A stretch of DNA of 64,000 nt. Source: Paraplanobispora siamensis (GTDB lineage: Bacteria; Actinomycetota; Actinomycetes; Streptosporangiales; Streptosporangiaceae). The notes under the pieces are model-generated. The model was not told the DNA's origin. It saw only the letters and a list, made by a program, of their open reading frames with translations, and did no database searches. Made by a program: the position numbers and the translations under genes. The DNA lies in the NCBI RefSeq assembly GCF_016863175.1, contig NZ_BOOJ01000037.1:100291-164290 (forward strand), given 5' to 3'. Position 1 is the first letter of the stretch. Each line of letters begins with the position of its first letter. Positions 40,445 to 49,663 of this stretch are shown here, piece by piece.

Positions 40445-41407
40445 ATGATCCAACGGCGTGTGGTCATGGTCGGGTACCACGCCGCGGAGCTGCTGGACAT
40501 CGCGTGCGTGACGTCAAGCCTCGTGATGGCGAACCTCCACGGCGGCGCTCCGCCCTACGGCGTCTTCCTGGCCACTCCGTCGGGCCTGCCCGTCACCTGC
40601 GCCAGCGGGCTGACGCTCCAGGGACAGCTGGCCCTCGAACGCGTCACCGGCCCCCTGGACACACTCGTGGTCTCGGGGGGAATCGGGCACGAGGCGGCAG
40701 CCGCCAACCGGTTGATCGTCGGCCACATCCGCCGCCTGGCACGCGAGAGCCGCCGCGTCGCGTCAGTGTGCACGGGGGCGACCCTGCTGGCCGCCACCGG
40801 CCTGCTCGACGGCCGGCGCGTCACCACTCACTGGCGGTACGCGCACGTGCTCGCCGCCCGCCATCCGGAGGTCGTCGTCGACCCCGGGCCGATCTTCATC
40901 CGCGACGGCGAGGTCGTCACGGCCGCCGGCGTCACCAGCGCCCTGGACCTGGCTCTCGCCTTCATCGAGGAAGACCACGGCGTCGCCCTCGCCCGGGAGG
41001 TGGCCCGCTACGCGGTGACCTATCTGCAACGGCCCGGTGACCAGGCGCAGATGAGCATCTTCACCCAGGGTCCGCCGCCCTCGGACGACCTGATCAAACG
41101 GGTCGTCGATCACATCACCGGCCATCTGGACACCGACCTGACCCTGGCCGCACTGGCCGATGGCGCGGGAGTGAGCCAGCGCCATCTGACCCGGCTGTTC
41201 CTCAAACACCTGGGCCAGTCCCCGGGCCGGTTCATCCGCCGGGCCCGCGCCGAGGCCGCCGCCCACCTCCTGATCTCCACCCCGCTGCCCATGACCGCCA
41301 TCGCGGCCCGTTGCGGCTTCGGCACCGTGGAGGCGCTGCGCCAGGCGTTCGTCGACCGGTACGGCATCCCGCCGTCGCGCTACCGCTCGGTCCGGACCGC
41401 CACATAG
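40445..41407 (+). CDS. GlxA-family regulator (DJ-1/PfpI domain plus AraC HTH)
   Basis: A 320-aa protein. Residues 1-180 are a class I glutaminase/DJ-1-like domain (SGGIGHEAAAANRLIVGHIR, Cys in VASVCTGATLLAATG). Residues 220-315 are an AraC-type double HTH ('LTLAALADGAGVSQRHLTRL', FLKHLGQSPGRFIRRARAEA, 'MTAIAARCGFGTVEALRQAF'). The ATG at 40445 follows the divergent spacer; the frame is open far upstream but without coding character. Target genes are unknown. Confidence 0.92.
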   Translation: MIQRRVVMVGYHAAELLDIACVTSSLVMANLHGGAPPYGVFLATPSGLPVTCASGLTLQGQLALERVTGPLDTLVVSGGIGHEAAAANRLIVGHIRRLARESRRVASVCTGATLLAATGLLDGRRVTTHWRYAHVLAARHPEVVVDPGPIFIRDGEVVTAAGVTSALDLALAFIEEDHGVALAREVARYAVTYLQRPGDQAQMSIFTQGPPPSDDLIKRVVDHITGHLDTDLTLAALADGAGVSQRHLTRLFLKHLGQSPGRFIRRARAEAAAHLLISTPLPMTAIAARCGFGTVEALRQAFVDRYGIPPSRYRSVRTAT

Positions 41408-41420
41408 TCCTGCCCGGGGG

Positions 41421-41996
41421 TCAGGCGGTGAAGAAGCGGTCGGCGAAGGACTGCCACTGGGCGAGATAGTCGATGTCGGGGTCGCGGAGCCAGTTCAGCT
41501 GCAGGCCGTCGAGGAAGGCGAGCAGCTCCACGGCGGCCAGGCCTGGGTGAGGGTGCCAGGACAGCAGGGAGTGTTCGAGCATGGCGCGGCCCTCGCGCAG
41601 GCGCGTGCGGAAGTAGTCGTGGGCGGGGTGGGCGGGGTCGATGGCCTCGGCGGCGAGCACGGTGTACAGCTGCACGAGCGAGCGCTGGCCGAGGTTGCGC
41701 CGGACGAACCGGGTCATCACGGCCCGGGAGGCGGCGGGGCCGGACACCGGTTCCAGGGTGTCGACGACGGTGGTCAGGTCGAGTTCGTCGCGGCGTTCCA
41801 GCACCGCGATGAGCAGGTCGTCCCGGGAGCGGAAGTGGTGCAGCAGCCCGGCCTTGGTCATGCCGCAGGCCTCCGCGAACGCCTCCAGCGTCACGCCCTT
41901 GAATCCGGAGGCGGCGATCAGCTCGGTGGCCGCCTTCAAGATCTCCTCACGGCGTTCGGCGAGCGGCAGCCGTCGCCGGCCGGTGGCGGGAGGCAT
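41421..41996 (-). CDS. TetR-family transcriptional regulator
   Basis: 191 aa: N-terminal TetR HTH ('EILKAATELIAASGFKGVTL', EAFAEACGMTKAGLLHHFRS) and a helical ligand domain. It is divergent from a GH3 glycosidase with a perfect 8+8 bp inverted repeat in the spacer, so it very probably represses that gene and itself. Confidence 0.93.
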   Translation of the reverse strand: MPPATGRRRLPLAERREEILKAATELIAASGFKGVTLEAFAEACGMTKAGLLHHFRSRDDLLIAVLERRDELDLTTVVDTLEPVSGPAASRAVMTRFVRRNLGQRSLVQLYTVLAAEAIDPAHPAHDYFRTRLREGRAMLEHSLLSWHPHPGLAAVELLAFLDGLQLNWLRDPDIDYLAQWQSFADRFFTA

Positions 41997-42051
41997 GTGG
42001 GAACGCTCCTCGGAGGACGGGGTTGATCTCGATCACGCTACCAGCCTACGC

Positions 42052-42071
42052 TATCTACCGTTTGGTAGATA
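42052..42071. promoter_or_regulatory. TetR operator palindrome
   Basis: TATCTACC-GTTT-GGTAGATA, a perfect 20-bp interrupted palindrome, lies between divergent tetR (start 41996) and the GH3 gene (start 42127). Composition is AT-rich relative to surroundings. Binding by the adjacent TetR is inferred. Confidence 0.82.
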
Positions 42072-42126
42072 AGAACGTTGTGCCTGCTCGGAAACCGCTC
42101 GGATACTGCTCGGAAAGTGGTGCGCC

Positions 42127-44340
42127 ATGTCGACGACCTCACCGGCGACCGCCTTCTCCACCGCCCTGGCCGCCGTGCGCGACGGCCGCTCCGTGGACGA
42201 GGCGGCCGGGGAACTACTGGACCTGCTCACCCCGCAGGAGCGCCTGTGGCTGCTGGACGGGGACATGCCGTTCTGGCGGGGCATGGCCGACACGATGACC
42301 AACGGCTACAACCGCGCCCCCATCCCGATGGGCCGGATCGACCGGCTGGGCATCCCCGGCCTGCTGTTCGCCGACGGCCCGCGCGGCGCGGTGCTGGGGA
42401 ACTCCACCGCCTTCCCGGTCTCCATGGCCCGCGGCGCCACCTGGGACGTGCGCCTGGAGGAGCGCGTCGGCACGGCGATCGGCCTGGAGGTACGCGCCCA
42501 GGGCGGCAACTTCTTCGGCGGCGTGTGCGTCAACCTGCCCCGCCACCCCGCCTGGGGACGCGCCCAGGAGACCTACGGCGAGGACCCGCTGCTGCTGGGC
42601 GAGTTCGGCGCGGCGCTGACCCGCGGCGTGCAGCGCAACGCCATGGCCGTGGTCAAGCACTACGCGCTCAACTCCATGGAGAACGCGCGCTTCAAGGTCG
42701 ACGTCACCGCCGACGACGCGGCCCTGCACGAGGTCTATCTGGCGCACTTCCGCCGGGTCGTGGAGGAGGGCGTGTCGGGCGTCATGACCTCCTACAACTC
42801 CGTCAACGGGGAATGGGCCGGGCAGAACGAGCACCTGCTGGAGGGCGTGCTGCGCGGGATGTGGGGTTTCGCGGGCGTGACCGTCTCCGACTTCATCTTC
42901 GGCCTGCGCGACGCGGCCGCCTCGCTGCGCGCCGGGCTGGACGTCGAGGAGCCCTTCCGCCAGCAGCGTGCCCAGTATCTGCCCGCCGATCTGGAGGAGG
43001 GCCGCGCCTCCTGGGAGGACGTCGACCGGGCGGCCCGCCGCGTCCTGCGCACCCAGCTGCTCCACTACGCCACCCGCGCCGAGGCCGAGCCGCCGGTCGA
43101 GGTGGTGTTCGGCGCCGGGCACCGCGCACTGGCCCGCGAGGTCGCCGCGCGCAGCATGGTGCTGCTCAAGAACGACGTCGTCGGACAGGCGCCCATGCTG
43201 CCGCTGCGCCGTGACTCCCTCGGCTCCCTGGCGGTGATCGGCCGCCTGGCCGACATGGCCAACACCGGCGACCACGGGTCCTCCGACGTGCGCGCCCCCG
43301 AGGTGGTCACCCCGCTGCGGGGTCTGATCGAGGCGCTCCCCCGCACCCGGATCGTCCACGCGGCGGGCGACGACCCGGTCGCGGCCGCCGCGGCGGCGGC
43401 CGACGCCGACGCCGCCGTCCTCGTCGTCGGCTACACCGCCGAGGACGAGGGCGAGTACGTCGGCAGCGACATGTTCTCCGATCCCGCCCTGCTGGCGCTG
43501 TTCCCCCCGGTCGGCGACGACCCCGACGGGCAGCGGTTCGCCTCCACCCTGGCCGACCCCGACGCCCTCCAGGTGAACGCCGCCGGCGGGCTGAGCGCCG
43601 GCGGCGACCGCGCCGGCCTGCGGCTGCGACCGGTCGACGCCGAGATCATCCGGGCCGTCGCCGCGGCCAACCCCCGCACCGTCGTGGCGATCGTGACCGC
43701 CGGCGCCGTCATCACCGAGGAATGGCGCGACGCCGTGCCCGCCGTACTCGTGGCCTGGTACTCCGGCAGCGAGGGCGGCCGGGCCCTGGCCGACGTGCTG
43801 CTCGGCGACGTCGACGCCGCCGGCCGCCTGCCGTACTCCATCCCGGCCTCCGAGGAGCACCTGCCGGCCTTCGACCGCGACGCCACCGCGATCACCTACG
43901 ACAAGTGGTACGGCCAGCGGCTGCTGGACCGCGACGGGCACGCCCCCGCCTTCCCCCTCGGGTTCGGGCTGTCCTACACGAGCTTCGCCCTCGCCGACCT
44001 GACCCTCGGCACCCCCGACGGCGACGCCTTCCAGGCGAGTGTGACCGTCACCAACACCGGCCCGCGCGCGGGCCGCCACGTCGTGCAGCTGTACGGCAGG
44101 CCCGAGGGCGTCGACCCGGTCGCCGACGACTTCCCCGCCCGGGTCCTGCTCGGCTTCGCCGCCGTCGGCCTCGCGGCCGGCGAGTCGGCCCGGGTCACCG
44201 TACCGGCCTCGACCAGGCCGCTGCTGCGGTGGACGGACGCCGGGTTCGTCCCCGCCTCGCCGACGGCCGTGGTCGAGGCCGCCGCCTACGCCGGGGATCC
44301 GGACGCCGTCGTCGCCCCCGCCGAGCTCAAGCTCACCTGA
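42127..44340 (+). CDS. Glycoside hydrolase family 3 protein (beta-glucosidase-like)
   Basis: A 737-aa enzyme with no signal peptide, so intracellular. The GH3 N-terminal barrel includes 'PRHPAWGRAQETYGEDPLLL', MAVVKHYALNSMENARF and the nucleophile Asp255 in GVTVSDFIFGLRDAA. The C-terminal sandwich has LAREVAARSMVLLKNDVV, and a fibronectin-III-like domain closes the protein (GLSYTSFALADLTLGT...VTNTGPRAGRHVVQLY). An insertion around residues 450-490 separates the sandwich strands. Control by the divergent TetR suggests induction by a glycoside. Confidence 0.93.
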   Translation: MSTTSPATAFSTALAAVRDGRSVDEAAGELLDLLTPQERLWLLDGDMPFWRGMADTMTNGYNRAPIPMGRIDRLGIPGLLFADGPRGAVLGNSTAFPVSMARGATWDVRLEERVGTAIGLEVRAQGGNFFGGVCVNLPRHPAWGRAQETYGEDPLLLGEFGAALTRGVQRNAMAVVKHYALNSMENARFKVDVTADDAALHEVYLAHFRRVVEEGVSGVMTSYNSVNGEWAGQNEHLLEGVLRGMWGFAGVTVSDFIFGLRDAAASLRAGLDVEEPFRQQRAQYLPADLEEGRASWEDVDRAARRVLRTQLLHYATRAEAEPPVEVVFGAGHRALAREVAARSMVLLKNDVVGQAPMLPLRRDSLGSLAVIGRLADMANTGDHGSSDVRAPEVVTPLRGLIEALPRTRIVHAAGDDPVAAAAAAADADAAVLVVGYTAEDEGEYVGSDMFSDPALLALFPPVGDDPDGQRFASTLADPDALQVNAAGGLSAGGDRAGLRLRPVDAEIIRAVAAANPRTVVAIVTAGAVITEEWRDAVPAVLVAWYSGSEGGRALADVLLGDVDAAGRLPYSIPASEEHLPAFDRDATAITYDKWYGQRLLDRDGHAPAFPLGFGLSYTSFALADLTLGTPDGDAFQASVTVTNTGPRAGRHVVQLYGRPEGVDPVADDFPARVLLGFAAVGLAAGESARVTVPASTRPLLRWTDAGFVPASPTAVVEAAAYAGDPDAVVAPAELKLT

Positions 44341-44358
44341 GCCGCGACGAAGGGGGCG

Positions 44359-46461
44359 TCACAGGAAGGCGGCGACCATCTCGGCGAACTCCTCCGGGGT
44401 GACGATCTTCACGCCCAGGTCCTCGGCCTTGGTGCGCTTGGAGCCGGCCTTCTCCCCGGCCACCAGCAGCGCGGTCTTGGCCGAGACGCTGGAGGAGGCC
44501 TTGCCGCCGGCGCGCTCGATGAGCTCGTTGACCTGGTTGCGGGAGAGATCCGCCAGCGGGCCGGTCATCGCCCCCGTCGCCACCACCGACATGCCCGCCA
44601 GCGGCAGCTCGGCGGCCTCGGTGCCGTCATCGGCACCATCGGCACCGTCGGCCGCCGTGGTCGCGGCTCCGCCCGGGGTGGCGCCGGGCTCGGTCATGTT
44701 CACCCCGGCGGCGATCAGCTTGTCGATCAGCGGGCGCAGCTCGGCCAGCTCGGCCACCACCACCGGCGCCTTCTCCGGGCCGATGCCCTCCACGGCCTGC
44801 AGGTCCTCGGCACCGGCGGCGAGGATGGCCTCCATGGTGGCGAAGTGCCGGGCGATGCGCCGCGACATCGAGCGCCCGGTGCCGCGCACGCCCAGCGCGC
44901 AGAACACCCGGCTGAGCGGGCGGGTCCTGGCGACCTCGATGGCGGCCAGCAGCTTGTCGGTGCTGGTGGCGCCCATCCGCTCCAGGCCGAGGACCTGCTC
45001 GCGCTTCAGGGAGAACAGATCGGCGAAGTCGGCGATGAAACCCGCCTCCAGCAGCTGCACGATGCGCGACTCGGCCAGGGTCTCGATGTCGAGCTGGTCG
45101 CGTCCGGCGGCGTAGACGATGGAGGCCAGCGCCCGGCACTCGCGCCCGCGCACGCACCGCCAGCGCTCCTGGCTGGTGTCGATGCCGTCGCCGCAGTTGG
45201 GGCAGACCCGCGGCACGCTGATCGGCTGCTCGTCCCCGGTGCGCAGGTGCACCACGGGCGCCTCCACCCGGGGGATGATGTCGCCGGCCTTGTAGACGGT
45301 CACGCTGTCGCCCAGCATCAGCCCGCGGCGGGCGATGTCGGCCGCGTTGTGCAAGGTGGCGTAGGTGACGACGCTGCCGTCCAGCTCGACCGGCTCCAGG
45401 ATGGCGCGCGGGGCGATGATGCCGGTGCGCCCGACGTTCCACTCCACCCCGATCAGCTTGGTGATCTTCTCGGTGGCCGGCAGCTTGTAGGCGATCGCCC
45501 AGCGCGGCGCCCGGCTGCCGAACCCGGCCGCGGCCTGGTCGTCGGCCAGGTCGGCCTTGATGACGATGCCGTCGATGCCGAACGGCAGGCCGGCCCGGGC
45601 GGCGGCGATCGCCTCGATGCGGGCCTGGATCTCCTCCACGCTCGCCGCGACGATCCCGGCGACCGGGGTGGCGGCGGTGGTCTGCACGCCCCAGGCGGCG
45701 ACCAGGTCCATGATCTGGCTGTGCGGCAGGGTGCGCAGCCGCTCCGCCAGCTCGGAACCGTCGGTGGGCGGCAGCGGCAGCGCGCCGTACCCGAAGAAGG
45801 TCAGCTCACAGACATACGGCCGGTCCTGGGCGCGCAGGGTGCCGGCGGCGGCGCTGCGCGGGTTGGCGAAGGTGGTGCCGTCGTGCGCGGTGCGCTTTTC
45901 GCAGGCCGCCTCGAACTGCTCGGTGGTCATCATGACCTCGCCGCGGATCTCTGCCGTGATCGGCTCGGCGAGCCGGCCGGGCAGGCCGACGATGGTGCCG
46001 ATCGCGTGCGAGACGTCCTCACCGGCGGTGCCGTCGCCGCGGGTGACCAGCTGGGTCAGCCGGCCGTGGTGGTAGCGGGCCGAGATCGCCAGCCCGTCGA
46101 GCTTGGGCTCCACGCTCCAGACGGTGACCTGTCGGCCCAGGCGGCGCTCCAGCCCGGCCACCCAGCGCGTCAGCCCGTCGGGCGAGAAGACGTTGTCCAG
46201 GCTGAGCATGGGCACGGTGTGCGGGACGTCGCCCTCCACGGCGCCGCCGGCGACCTTGCCGGTGGGCGAGCCGGGCAGCACCTGCTCGGGGTGCTCGGCC
46301 TCGTAGGCCTCGATGCCGCGCACCAGCCGGTCGTAGGCGTCGTCGTCCAGCGGGGAGGTGCCGTCGCCGTAGTAGGCGGCCGCGGCGTCCACGGCGAGCT
46401 GCACGGCCGCGGCGTAGGCGGCCTGGTCGGCCAGGACGGTGAGGGAAGGCGCGTCGTTCAT
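44359..46461 (-). CDS. ligA: NAD-dependent DNA ligase
   Basis: 700 aa: N-terminal Ia-like domain ('[20 protein letters not shown]'), adenylation motif with Lys120 in [14 protein letters not shown] fold ([20 protein letters not shown]), zinc finger ([11 protein letters not shown]...RCVRGREC), HhH domain ('[20 protein letters not shown]') and a C-terminal BRCT ([20 protein letters not shown]). An Ala/Asp/Gly linker precedes BRCT. It seals nicks using NAD+. Sequence details differ from the usual housekeeping actinobacterial LigA start, so it may be a paralogue. The frame is open to 47058, but that part belongs to a decayed GAF gene. Confidence 0.94.
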   Translation of the reverse strand: MNDAPSLTVLADQAAYAAAVQLAVDAAAAYYGDGTSPLDDDAYDRLVRGIEAYEAEHPEQVLPGSPTGKVAGGAVEGDVPHTVPMLSLDNVFSPDGLTRWVAGLERRLGRQVTVWSVEPKLDGLAISARYHHGRLTQLVTRGDGTAGEDVSHAIGTIVGLPGRLAEPITAEIRGEVMMTTEQFEAACEKRTAHDGTTFANPRSAAAGTLRAQDRPYVCELTFFGYGALPLPPTDGSELAERLRTLPHSQIMDLVAAWGVQTTAATPVAGIVAASVEEIQARIEAIAAARAGLPFGIDGIVIKADLADDQAAAGFGSRAPRWAIAYKLPATEKITKLIGVEWNVGRTGIIAPRAILEPVELDGSVVTYATLHNAADIARRGLMLGDSVTVYKAGDIIPRVEAPVVHLRTGDEQPISVPRVCPNCGDGIDTSQERWRCVRGRECRALASIVYAAGRDQLDIETLAESRIVQLLEAGFIADFADLFSLKREQVLGLERMGATSTDKLLAAIEVARTRPLSRVFCALGVRGTGRSMSRRIARHFATMEAILAAGAEDLQAVEGIGPEKAPVVVAELAELRPLIDKLIAAGVNMTEPGATPGGAATTAADGADGADDGTEAAELPLAGMSVVATGAMTGPLADLSRNQVNELIERAGGKASSSVSAKTALLVAGEKAGSKRTKAEDLGVKIVTPEEFAEMVAAFL

Positions 46462-46575
46462 GGAGGTCATCCTGGCGGGCACCGCCGACATTCTCCCCTC
46501 CGCCCTTCCCTCTGGCCTCCTCCCCGCCGGCTCTCCGCCGACAGGAACAGAGACAGAGGCAGTGACGGGGACGGG

Positions 46576-46830
46576 GAGGGGGACACCGGCGTAGCTGCGC
46601 ACGCCGGCGAGCTCGACCAGCGGGTTGCCCGCGTAGCGGGGGTCGGCCAGCGCGTCGGTCACCACGTACGGCCGGCCGGTGCGCACCGACTGCAGGCAGA
46701 ACGCCCACTCGGCCGGAGTGCCGCCGGCCTGCGTCATCCAGTCGTCGGCCGGCAGGCCGTGGGCGCCGACGTAGACCTGAGCGCTGTCGAGCAGGATGGT
46801 GACCAGAGGCGGGACGGGCTGAGGCTTCAC
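46576..46830 (-). pseudogene. GAF-domain gene remnant, in frame with ligA
   Basis: From GTG 46830 the sequence reads [20 protein letters not shown], then [20 protein letters not shown], then '[20 protein letters not shown]' and RSYAGVPL. This is the first two-thirds of a small GAF sensor domain; strands after AGVPL are missing and the frame continues through Pro/Val/Arg-rich noise directly into ligA without a stop. The upstream gene (46895-47209) is a usual companion of GAF proteins in actinomycetes, supporting decay of a two-gene unit. Confidence 0.6.
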
Positions 46831-46894
46831 TCCGAAGAGAGGACTTTGGTCCCGACGCGGCGACGCCGTCAGGCGCCCGCGGGGCCTCGGCGCG

Positions 46895-47209
46895 TCAGGC
46901 GCTACCGGGCCGGTCCGGGAAGCGGAGGTCGGCCTCGGCGGCGAGCTGGCCCTCCACCGCCGCGCACGACCGGTGCCAGTCCTCCAGCCGGAGATACTCG
47001 GCCACGTCCCCCGCCCCCTCCACGGCCAGCATGCGGTAGGCGTCGGCGGCGCGGACATGGGCCGCCGCCAGTTCGTGATGGTTCTGCCTGGCCAGAGCCT
47101 CGGTCATCGCCGCGCCTATGGCCAGTTCACTCAGGACCTGGTAGCAACGCCGGTCGGCCGGGGAGAGACCGGGGGTGTCGGCGGGAAAACGCTCCGAGGA
47201 CTGGTCCAT
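46895..47209 (-). CDS. Conserved helical protein, 104 aa
   Basis: [20 protein letters not shown], then helices '[20 protein letters not shown]', '[20 protein letters not shown]' and [20 protein letters not shown]. All-helical, soluble, of unknown function. Homologous-looking proteins often precede GAF-domain genes, and here a GAF remnant follows on the same strand. Confidence 0.75.
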   Translation of the reverse strand: MDQSSERFPADTPGLSPADRRCYQVLSELAIGAAMTEALARQNHHELAAAHVRAADAYRMLAVEGAGDVAEYLRLEDWHRSCAAVEGQLAAEADLRFPDRPGSA

Positions 47210-47554
47210 GCTCCGGCATCTGCCCCGTGACGACGAAAAGTAGCGTGCTGTGATGGTTTGTCACCCAAGCGACAGCACCGGGCCGGGTGGTCGGCCGCGG
47301 GCACGACGTCGTGCTTCAGCGTGAGGTGTGCTTCGGCGCGACGGCCATGCCGCCCGTTTTCCGGAGTGAGCACTCGCTCCGGAGACGCCCCGTTCTGACT
47401 CATCCGGATTACCCGTTCTGACCTTGACTTTCCCCGTACAGATACGAAAGATCCCCTATCCGTCGTTATTAGGGCCTCCTCGTCTGACATAACACGGGTT
47501 ACATTCACGATAATTTGCCCCCTCTTACCCCCCGAGTAGACCGAAGGGAGAGGC

Positions 47555-49654
47555 ATGAGAACGAGAACCGCGATCGCGGCCCTGACTGCTGCGGCGATCC
47601 TCATGCCGGCCGCCGCGCACGCCACCACCGGCAACGGCGCTGCGGCCCCGCCACCCGACAGCGACTTCCAGAAGGTGACCCTCAACGACAACCCGGGCGA
47701 GCCGATGGACCTGGCGGTGTTACCGGACTCGAGGGTCCTGCACACCACCCGCAAGGGCGAGGTCTGGCTGCACGATCCGAAGACGGGTCTCAACACGCTG
47801 GCCGCCCGGCTCGACGTCTACCAGCACGACGAGGAGGGACTGCAGAGCATCGCCCTCAGCCCCGGCTTCGGCAAGGGGTCCAAGAAGGACGACTGGGTCT
47901 ACCTCTACTACTCTCCACCGCTCGACACACCCGTCGACGACCCGGCGACCCCGGACGTCAACGAGGGCGACGCCCCGTTCACCGGCACGGCGGAGGACTT
48001 CGCGCCCTTCAAGGGACTGATCAGGCTGTCCCGGTTCCGCTTCACCGGAAGCACCGTCGACCTGCGCACCGAGCAGCGCGTCATCGACGTGCCGGTGGAC
48101 CGCGGCATCTGCTGCCACGTCGGCGGGGACATCGTCTTCGACGCCGACGGCAACCTCTACCTGTCGACCGGCGACGACACCAACCCGTTCTTCTCCGACG
48201 GCTACACCCCCATCGACGAGCGCGCCGACCGCAACCCGGCCTTCGACGCCCAGCGCAGCTCGGGCAACACCGACGACCTGCGCGGCAAGATCCTGCGCAT
48301 CAAGGTCCGCGACAACGGCTCCTACGCGATCCCCCGCGGCAACCTCTTCCCGCAGGGTGCTCAGGGCACCCGGCCGGAGATCTACGCGATGGGCCTGCGC
48401 AACCCGTTCCGCATCGAGATCAACCGGTCCACCGGCGAGCTCTACGTCGCCGACTACTCCCCCGACGCGCAGCAGGCCGATCCGCAGCGCGGCCCGGCGG
48501 GGACCGGCAAGTGGACGGCCATCCGCAGGCCGGGCAACTACGGCTGGCCGTACTGCGCGACGGCGCGGCTGCCGTACGTGGACTACGACTTCGCGACCGG
48601 CGCCTCGGGATCGCCGTTCAACTGCGCCGCGCCCGTCAACGAGTCGCCGCACAACACCGGACGACGCGAGCTGCCGCCGGTGGTCCAGCCCGACGTGTGG
48701 TACTCGTACGGGCCCTCGCAGGAGTTCCCGCAGCTGGGCACCGGCGGCATCGGCCCGATGGCCGGTCCGGCCTACCGGTTCGATCCGCGCAACACGCGCG
48801 GCCGCGCCCCCGTGGCCTGGCCGAAGTACTACGACAACGTCCCGCTCTTCTACGAGTGGACCCGCGACTACGTCAAGGCGTTCCACGGCAACGGACGGCG
48901 GATCGAGGACGTGCTGCCCTCGATCGTCTTCGACAACCCGATGGACATCGAGTTCGGGCCGGAGGGCGCGCTCTACGTGCTGGAGTACGGCGACGGCTTC
49001 TTCCAGGAGAACCCCGACGCCCAGCTCGCGCGCATCGACTACATCGGCCACACCGGCAACCACACGCCCATCCCGGCCGCCGCGGCGTCGGTGACCTCCG
49101 GGCACGTCCCGCTCACCGTCGCCTTCACCAGCGCGGGCACGACCGACCCCGACGGCGACAGGCTCCGCTACGCGTGGGACTTCGACGCCGACGGCCGGGT
49201 CGACTCCCGCAGTCCCGAGGCCACCCACACCTACCGGCAGAACGGCCTCTACAACGCCACACTCCGGGTCACCGACCCCGCCGGCATGTCCGCGGCGACC
49301 TCGGTGCGGATCGTGGTCGGCAACGCCGCGCCGGTCGTGGAGCTGGTCCGGCCCGTCGAGGGCCAGCCGTTCTCCTTCGGCGACGTCGTGGAGTTCGAGG
49401 TGCGGGTCACCGACGACCAGCCGGTGGACTGCGCCAACGTGACCGTGGACTACGTCCTCGGCCATGACGACCACGGCCATCCGCAGACCACGGCCCGCGG
49501 CTGCACGGGCTCCATCCAGACCACCGAGCCCGGCGGGCACGACCCCGACGACGACCTCACCGGTGTCTTCGTCGCCGGCTACACCGACCCCGGCGGCGCC
49601 GACCTGCCCCCGCTGACCGGCAGCGACGAAGTCGTCCTCCAGCCCACGAACTAG
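47555..49654 (+). CDS. Secreted PQQ-type sugar dehydrogenase (GSDH-like) with PKD domain
   Basis: 699 aa with a Sec signal peptide (MRTRTAIAALTAAAILMPAA). A six-bladed glucose/sorbosone dehydrogenase propeller spans about residues 35-500: 'EEGLQSIALSPGFGKGSKKD', 'RGICCHVGGDIVFDADGNLY', 'YAMGLRNPFRIEINRSTGEL' and 'PMDIEFGPEGALYVLEYGDG'. A PKD domain follows (TTDPDGDRLRYAWDFDADGR) and then a C-terminal beta domain. The CC pair in the propeller is typical of the subgroup. It acts outside the cell, probably oxidising sugars. It is followed after 9 bp by a Tat-exported sugar-isomerase-like gene. Confidence 0.9.
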   Translation: MRTRTAIAALTAAAILMPAAAHATTGNGAAAPPPDSDFQKVTLNDNPGEPMDLAVLPDSRVLHTTRKGEVWLHDPKTGLNTLAARLDVYQHDEEGLQSIALSPGFGKGSKKDDWVYLYYSPPLDTPVDDPATPDVNEGDAPFTGTAEDFAPFKGLIRLSRFRFTGSTVDLRTEQRVIDVPVDRGICCHVGGDIVFDADGNLYLSTGDDTNPFFSDGYTPIDERADRNPAFDAQRSSGNTDDLRGKILRIKVRDNGSYAIPRGNLFPQGAQGTRPEIYAMGLRNPFRIEINRSTGELYVADYSPDAQQADPQRGPAGTGKWTAIRRPGNYGWPYCATARLPYVDYDFATGASGSPFNCAAPVNESPHNTGRRELPPVVQPDVWYSYGPSQEFPQLGTGGIGPMAGPAYRFDPRNTRGRAPVAWPKYYDNVPLFYEWTRDYVKAFHGNGRRIEDVLPSIVFDNPMDIEFGPEGALYVLEYGDGFFQENPDAQLARIDYIGHTGNHTPIPAAAASVTSGHVPLTVAFTSAGTTDPDGDRLRYAWDFDADGRVDSRSPEATHTYRQNGLYNATLRVTDPAGMSAATSVRIVVGNAAPVVELVRPVEGQPFSFGDVVEFEVRVTDDQPVDCANVTVDYVLGHDDHGHPQTTARGCTGSIQTTEPGGHDPDDDLTGVFVAGYTDPGGADLPPLTGSDEVVLQPTN

Positions 49655-49663
49655 GAGACATCC

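Noticed and set aside
46462..47058. A 899-residue version of DNA ligase starting at 47058
   Set aside because: The upstream part is a frame-shifted shadow plus a GAF remnant; the ligase fold and a ribosome site begin at 46461.
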